From Metridium senile (Eukaryota > Cnidaria > Anthozoa > Actiniaria > Metridiidae): 64,000 bases of DNA. The notes beneath the pieces are model-generated. The model ran no database searches. It saw only the letters and a program-made list of their open reading frames with translations, and was not told where the DNA came from. The stretch is from NCBI GenBank assembly GCA_949775045.1, contig OX459108.1:10084072-10148071 (forward strand), given 5' to 3'. The position numbers were made by a program, and so were the translations under genes. Shown here one piece after another: positions 54,724 to 64,000 of this stretch (positions within the stretch are counted from its first letter, which is position 1; each line of letters opens with the position of its first letter).

Positions 54724-57700
54724 ATCAATATATTTTCGTATTTTTGTTCGTATATGATTTTGATGCAATATAGTAAAGCTCCGAAATGTCAGAAAAAGAA
54801 TATTATATCCTTATACAGTCTCTGCTTTATGTCTTATTATTATTTTTTTTAAATCCAGATGAAAGCGAAATTTGAAACGTAAGTATTCAGTAAAGTCGCT
54901 CTTTTTAAAACATGTTTCAATCGGACGACGGGAAGCCCGTTCATATCAAAACATTTTTGCTAATCTATTCGTAATTTCATATTCGTAATTTCATAAAAAA
55001 AAATTCCCGAGAAATTTCTTTGAATATTTTTATATCTCTAACGAAAAATTTCAATTTATGTGAAATTTCGTAAGTCAATTTTTGGAGCATTTCCGTTAGC
55101 TCCAAGCAAAATATCAATTGATATAATTTGGAAATGAATTTTAATTTAGAAATTGCGGAAAGTGAAAGAGATTGAGTGAGTGTTAAAAACACAGTTATAA
55201 AGTGTGAACACAGTATAATATTCAGCCTAATATTATATATTTTTTTCTGCAGTTAGCATTTTTTTTGAATTGAAATAGTTTTACGATTGTATCCGGTATG
55301 AAGTAATAGATATCTTTTGTCTTGCTGTGAAACTCAAATTGTATTTCCAAATTAAAATGGGATTTTTTACTAACACTCCAAGGGGTCGAAAATTTTGAAC
55401 TGAGTGTCGAGAATACGCAAAATTGCCTCAAAGGATCGCACAAAAGCGACCTGAAATGCTATAAATTTCAAATAAAGATCCGATCTGATTTATAATTAGC
55501 GGAAAGTAGATCTAGTCCATCCAAACATATGTGTAAACATATACCATTCGGCAAAGTAATGTTTATTGCGGAATTTTTCATAATTTGAATTTTGTCTTCT
55601 TCATTAAAACTGATTGTTTAGTGAAAGGGGTACCGTAGCAACAAATTTTCTATGAAAATAAAGCTCGATTAATTTGGAAATGATCAACTTTTTTAATAAG
55701 AAAATAGCCGTGGGGTTTTTGACTTAATTGGACAAAAAGTTAATTCATTGTAAGAGTAAAATATTATTTTAAAAAACACAAGCATACGAGTTTTCAATTA
55801 TTTTATGCAATTATCTCCAAATCATTCTTCAAGTTTTTTTAATTATTATCTGGTTCGATAACTTCTTTAAAACGAAAAATGAACATTCTTGTAAGACTGT
55901 AAAATCTATGAACATAAAACATAACATTTCCATTTTTTTGAGTAATTATCATAATATGGTTAATAATTTATCTTTTCAATATTACTAGTAAATCGATAAA
56001 TCGATAGATTTTTTCCTTAGGATTCGTATTTTAGAATTTAATTTACGTGTTATATAATTAGCTTCAATATGTTTTTTCTTGTTGTGTTTTGAATAGATAG
56101 TTCTGAAAATAGATGACTTTTAGATTTTTCTGAGGCTTGACCGATTTGACTCTTGATGACACTCGAAGATATCGAATGGCCCATTTCGTCTTATAGACTA
56201 AACGCGAGAGTAAATATTTTCAGGGCAAAATCTTCAGCAGAATTAGAGCAAAATTACTTTAAACATTGCTCTCTTGATAAACAAAAATGATGTTTTATTT
56301 ACTTTTTTAAGAGTGGAAGATTCAATACTGAATACCAAAAATAATATTCACTTCGTAATAATACGACCGAAGTATCAATGCATTTTTACAGCCGTTTAAA
56401 CCAAAGTTCAAGGCGATTTATTTTCTCAGTACTCTTGGAGTATGCTGTTTTAATATAAGTTATTGTTGTTAAAGCTAGTCTAGTTGTGGTCAGCTGTTTA
56501 AACTATTAAGGCGACAGAATAGCGCTAGCAATTACACCCGCATACTAAACTTGAAGCCCAAACAAAATTTTAAAATGGTCAAACTCCCGGTCAAACTTTA
56601 ACGAAAGTCCTCTTTCAAAAGTTTCATTTTTTCCAAGATAAGTGAAATTTCAAGACGCTTCGCATTGTAAAATAACAACGCAGTATTCTTGTTTTAACAA
56701 AAAGTCAAAATATTAGACAATTTTAGCAGAAAAATTGTTTACAATTGCTAATTTTTTGCTTCCCCTAAAAACTTACCTCGCGAACGAGATTTGAATAACC
56801 CATCTTCTAAATTTGTGCTATTTTCTTTCAAAATTGGCTTGATTTGAACTTGGTTTGGCAGTGGCGGGAGTCTACGGACACTAACTTGCCTTGTTGGCGA
56901 AGACATCATTAGTTTTCAATGGAGAACTTACAGAGAATACTACAACTGTACAAGATTCCAGCGAACTCACGGCCATTGTTGTTACCTTGGAGAACCATTT
57001 CGTATTTATGTACAATCGTCGGAGCACGCGCAGATACGTCGTAGAGTAATCGCTAACCAATCGCATATCAAAATTCCACTCGTAATGTAATCGGTAAACA
57101 ATCGGTAACTGGACTATTTTTCGTGTTCCGTTACAAAAATTAACATTTTTTTTCAAAATAAATTCATAAAAATCTGAGATATGAATTTACAAGAGATTGA
57201 GCTAGATATTTAGTCGTGTAAGAAATTTGCGAATGAGCTTTGAGTCTTTCCAGAAAAAAAAAACATCAAAAATATTTTTCCGACAAAATGAACCAAATGC
57301 AAATAGAGATTATAATTATTTTATATGAGCTAGCCGAGATAATTTTAATTTCAAAGAAAATTAGATGCATGGTTTTAAAAGCGCTTTTTATTAAGTGCTA
57401 GGCGTGCTAAATAATGCATCTTCAATAGAAAACGTAGGACGTCATGACGAAATGCACGCACAACCAGCTAAAAGTCTGGCAGTTATCTTCGATAATATCT
57501 TTACTAAATTAACATTCACTTCCAAATTATATCAATTGAGTAACGGTGTACATCGAAGAAGAATTATAAAATCTATGTTCACATGATTAATGCCAGTATC
57601 GAGCATTTGGAGCGAGCTTATGTAGTGTCACGTGACATTTCGTTCAGTGTTTATGTCTTTGTGATATAAATTCTGCAAGCAGCGAAAGGTCACCGGCAAC

Positions 57701-57930
57701 AAAATGGAATTTTTCCAAACTTTGCCTGTAGGGTTTTCCAGCATATTTTGTTCTGCTGATATTATTTACATATGAATATAACATATTTCAAGGTTGGTAA
57801 GCAACATGCAGCATGCAAGGTGCAAAAAAAACTTTATCAACTATTTTGGAAATAGCTAGCTCTGTAGAGCGCTAACACAATATCCATGAAATAAAATAAA
57901 ATTTCTACTGCATGTGTAATATTTTTTATT
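54724..57930. other. AT-rich region without a recognised gene
   Basis: 3.2 kb of non-repetitive AT-rich sequence. I found no exon with convincing coding bias plus flanking splice sites. It lies upstream of PDE10A and could hold its missing 5' exon or regulatory DNA; that is speculation. Confidence 0.6.
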
Positions 57931-58082
57931 TAGTGACTAAGGGGCTGTTTATGTGAAGGCGAGTTGTCCCTGGTAGCCGGGATAAGTCTATTGTTTTGAG
58001 TCCCCTGGGGAATACAAGACAATAGAGTTATCCCGGCTAGCAGGGACAACTCGCTTTCATATAAACAGACCCTTAGTCACTA
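57931..58082. mobile_element. Palindromic MITE-like element
   Basis: TAGTGACTAAGGGGCTGTTT pairs with AAACAGACCCTTAGTCACTA, and GCGAGTTGTCCCTG pairs with CAGGGACAACTCGC. No coding capacity. Confidence 0.9.
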
Positions 58083-58439
58083 TCAAAAACAAGTAAAGTT
58101 GTAATGAGGTATTGTTTCCTTTTGTATTCGATGTTTTTGGTTGAGTGAAAATGCTAAATAGTCACTAAATAGAAACTATTAGTTAGTAACTATTTTGTTT
58201 CTATTTCATGGTTTTAGTGTTTTCGCTCTATATATTTCCTTATAAGTCGTTCTTTCGTGTGCTAACTTTTTCATATGCATTATGTTTTTTTCTTTTAAAA
58301 TATCTATTAAAGATTTCTCGTCAATGATGCTTCAAATAATTAATGAATAAAGACCAACGGATCCACATACATATTTAAAAGAGGAAGCAATATCTGAAAA
58401 TTCAGACAAATGTCAGAATCCATTCAAGATTTCTACATT

Positions 58440-59725
58440 TCTCCTTTTTCTCTAATAAGATAACTTTAATAAACTGACAAACTTTGGTTCCACGCTGTCT
58501 TGACCCGAGGTGTATCCGGTTATATTTGCTGCCAGTCTGGTTTAATCTAAAGAATTTTAAATTGAATTAAAAACCTAAATGATAACACTTATTGAATGCC
58601 GCCATGTTTTGTTCACTAATATATAAGCTAGATAATTTTACTGAATAAACTGCCAAACTTTTGTTCAAGATCTTAGACTGAAGATATCTGTTTATATTTT
58701 TTTATAGTTTATGTCATGTCTGGCGCTAGTCGATCAGCTTTGTTCTAACTTTGAAAAACATAAATGATGACGTAACACTTACTAAATGCCCCCATGTTTC
58801 AGGATTGACTACTATATAAAGATAAATTTAATAAACTGCCATGCTTTGGGTCAAGATCTTAGCCTGAGGCCGGTATCCCAAATTATATGTTATGCCTGCC
58901 AGTCTGCTTTGTTATAATGAATTTGGTATTGGAAAACATAAATGATGACGTAACACTTATTGGATGCCGCCATGTTTTATTCAATAATATAAAATAGCTT
59001 TAAACGTTGGTTCAAGATCTTTGGCCTAGCCTGAGGTGTATCCGGTATTAATACCGAATTTTGACGCCAAATCATATGTTATGTCTGCCAGTTAACTTTG
59101 TTATAATGAATTTGAAATTGGAAAAAAAAATGATGACGTAATACATATTGACGCCTTGTTTTTTTATGCACTAATAGGATAATTTTAATAATCTGCAAAA
59201 CTTTGGTTCAAGATCTTTGCCTGAGGTGTATCCGGTATTAATACCGAGTTTTGACGCCAAATCATATGTTATGTCTGCCAGTCAACTTTGTTATAATGAA
59301 TATAAGTGATGACGTAATACATTTGACGCCATGTTTTTGTGCACTAATAAGATAATTTTAATAAACTGGAAAACTTAGGTTCAAGATCTTGGCCCGAGGT
59401 GTATCTGCTTATTTTTTGCTGAGTTTTGACGCTAAATCATATGTTATGTCTGCCAGTCTGCTTTGTTATAATTAATTTGGTATTGAAACTGACATTAATG
59501 ATGACGTATTACTTAATGACGCCATGTTTTTTTTCACTAATATAAAATAATCTTAATAAATTGTACGCCAAACGATCGTTCAAGATATTGGCCTAACTGT
59601 GGTGTATCCGGTATTATAACTGAGTTTGACGCCAAATTATTTGTTATGTCTGCTTTGTTATAATGAATTTTAAATTGAAAAACATCAATGACGTAACTCT
59701 ACGGATTTCATGACGTCATGTCATG
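58440..59725. repeat. ~180-190 bp diverged tandem satellite, about 7 units
   Basis: Units share GATAATTTTAATAAACTG, TTGGTTCAAGATCTTGGCC, GAGGTGTATCCGGTATTA, CATATGTTATGTCTGCCAGT, GATGACGTAACAC and GCCATGTTTT. Units differ by small deletions, so the array is old. Confidence 0.88.
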
Positions 59726-60235
59726 TCTTATATTGCCAACAAACCTGGATTAGACTCTTTGCTTATTATAAATCGTTTTTAATTTAATTTTTTGTTTTGC
59801 AATTAAATACTTATCTGAAACTGTTGTATGTTTAATTAATTATCTCAGTGTTGGAGCAGGGAAATACTTTTTTTAAAACCCGTTCCAAGTATATTTTGAT
59901 TGATGGCCGACAAAATGCTAGTTTACAAACGAGACATGAGACTTCGGGGGTCGCACTTCAACGATCGACAATGGTAGTAAAAAACATTTTTATTATGTTA
60001 TGTATTTTAATACAAATCATTTTGATATACATTCTGATAAAAATCTCTATATGACATATACTAATTAAAGAGTCTAACTGGTGTCCAGTTCATATATTGC
60101 ATGGTAAGGAAAGGTTGTTTGTTCATAAATGGAATAGTCCAAAGAGAGATTGATAGATTGATTTCAAATCTCTAGTAGAGATGGAATCCGGCTTTAAACA
60201 CTCAAGTGACTCAATGTTTGGTTGATTAGAATGAT

Positions 60236-60430
60236 GAAGGAATGAGAGAATAACTGAATGAATGAATGAATGAATGAATGAATGAATGAATGAATGAATG
60301 AATGAATGAATGAATGAATGAATGAATGAATGAATGAGAGAATGAATGTATAAATGAATAAAAAATGAATGGATGAATGAATGAATGAATGAAAAAATGA
60401 ATTAAAAAAATGAATGAATAAATAGATGAA
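60236..60430. repeat. (GAAT)n microsatellite
   Basis: About 195 bp of AATG repeat, degenerate at the right; it ends 25 bp downstream of the stop of the right-hand gene. Confidence 0.95.
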
Positions 60431-60455
60431 GGGACATCAGCGACTCATCACTGTG

Positions 60456-63387
<2,932 letters not shown>

Positions 63388-63427
63388 CTACGAAAGGGAA
63401 CATAGCACAAAGTTGTAACTCATTTTA

Positions 63428-64000
63428 TTTGGGAACGAATGAATAAACAAACAAGCAAGCAAACAAGCAAGGAAACCAACCAACCAACAAACAAACAAAG
63501 CAAAAAACAAACAAACAAACAAACAAACAAAAAGGCAGACAGAACAAACAAACAAACCTGAAGCAAACAAGCAAGGAAACCAACCAACCAACAAACAAAC
63601 AAAACACAGAAAGGCAGGCAAATATAAAACAGACAAACAAACAAACAAACAAGCAAGTAAACATACTAACAAACTAAAAAGCTAACAGATAAACAAACAA
63701 GCAAACACTGCAATATACAAACAGACAGATAAACAAACAAACAGGCAAACAAACGAACAAACAAACAATTAACAGAGTAAACAAATAAACTAAAAAGCAA
63801 ACAGACAAACAAACAAGCAAACACTGCCACATACAAACAGACAGATAAACAAACAAACAAATAAACAAACGAACAAACAAACGGACAAACAAACAAATAA
63901 CAGAGTAAATAAATAAACTAAAAAGCAAACAGACAAACAAGCAAACAAGCAACTATACAAACGAACAGACAGATAAACGAACAAACGAACAATGCAACAG
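63428..64000. repeat. (AAAC)n-rich repeat with ~125-bp higher-order units
   Basis: CAAACAAACAAGCAAACA-type sequence; blocks at 63430-63590 and 63680-63960 are each internally duplicated (AAAAAGCAAACAGACAAACA). Minus-strand Cys/Leu/Val/Phe frames are artefacts. Confidence 0.96.

Noticed and set aside
56880..57020. PDE10A first coding exon (minus-strand ATGGCCGTGAGTTCGCTGGA, good context)
   Set aside because: The possible donors end in phase 0, but the next known exon (41168) requires phase 1; no similarity to PDE10A N termini.

Overview
This is an animal nuclear genomic window, not a prokaryotic one. Genes are split by GT-AG introns (one probable GC-AG), the DNA between exons is AT-rich, and it is crowded with microsatellites, minisatellites and palindromic MITE-like elements. 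Protein affinities and the style of the repeats suggest a marine invertebrate, most likely an anthozoan cnidarian. That placement is inference.

Layout. (1) 986-16250, minus strand: 15 exons of TRAPPC10, a subunit of the TRAPPII membrane-trafficking complex. The first exon is at 16.25 kb and the 3' end runs off the left edge. A small plus-strand gene for a putative secreted peptide (2867-3121) lies inside its last visible intron. (2) 16750-18198, plus strand: a single-exon Golgi endo-alpha-mannosidase (MANEA, GH99), divergent from TRAPPC10 across about 500 bp. (3) 20321-41168, minus strand: 24 exons of PDE10A, a dual-GAF cyclic-nucleotide phosphodiesterase, complete except for the first coding exon. 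It converges on MANEA. (4) 41.2-48.1 kb: a split minisatellite and assorted repeats. (5) 48142-53009: a 4.9 kb element with 660-bp terminal inverted repeats, containing a remnant host-type ORF and a nested, frameshifted non-LTR retrotransposon. (6) 53-60.4 kb: AT-rich, no recognised gene, with a diverged satellite. (7) 60456-63387, minus strand: the last three exons of an unrecognised gene, plus a tRNA-derived SINE with a GATA tail.

The reading frames of TRAPPC10 and PDE10A were rebuilt exon by exon. Every splice phase agrees across all 15 and all 24 exons.

The most unusual feature is a recurring pattern. At six exon-intron boundaries in these two unrelated genes, a short exon-edge segment together with its splice site has been tandemly multiplied into the adjacent intron, giving 1 to 17 extra copies. 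One of these exon-edge units, from the second GAF domain of PDE10A, also forms an inverted array about 12 kb away in the last intron of the same gene. These arrays supply rows of decoy donors or acceptors and may affect splicing.

The genes do not form a pathway. TRAPPC10 and MANEA both act in the Golgi and share an upstream region, which may be a bidirectional promoter.
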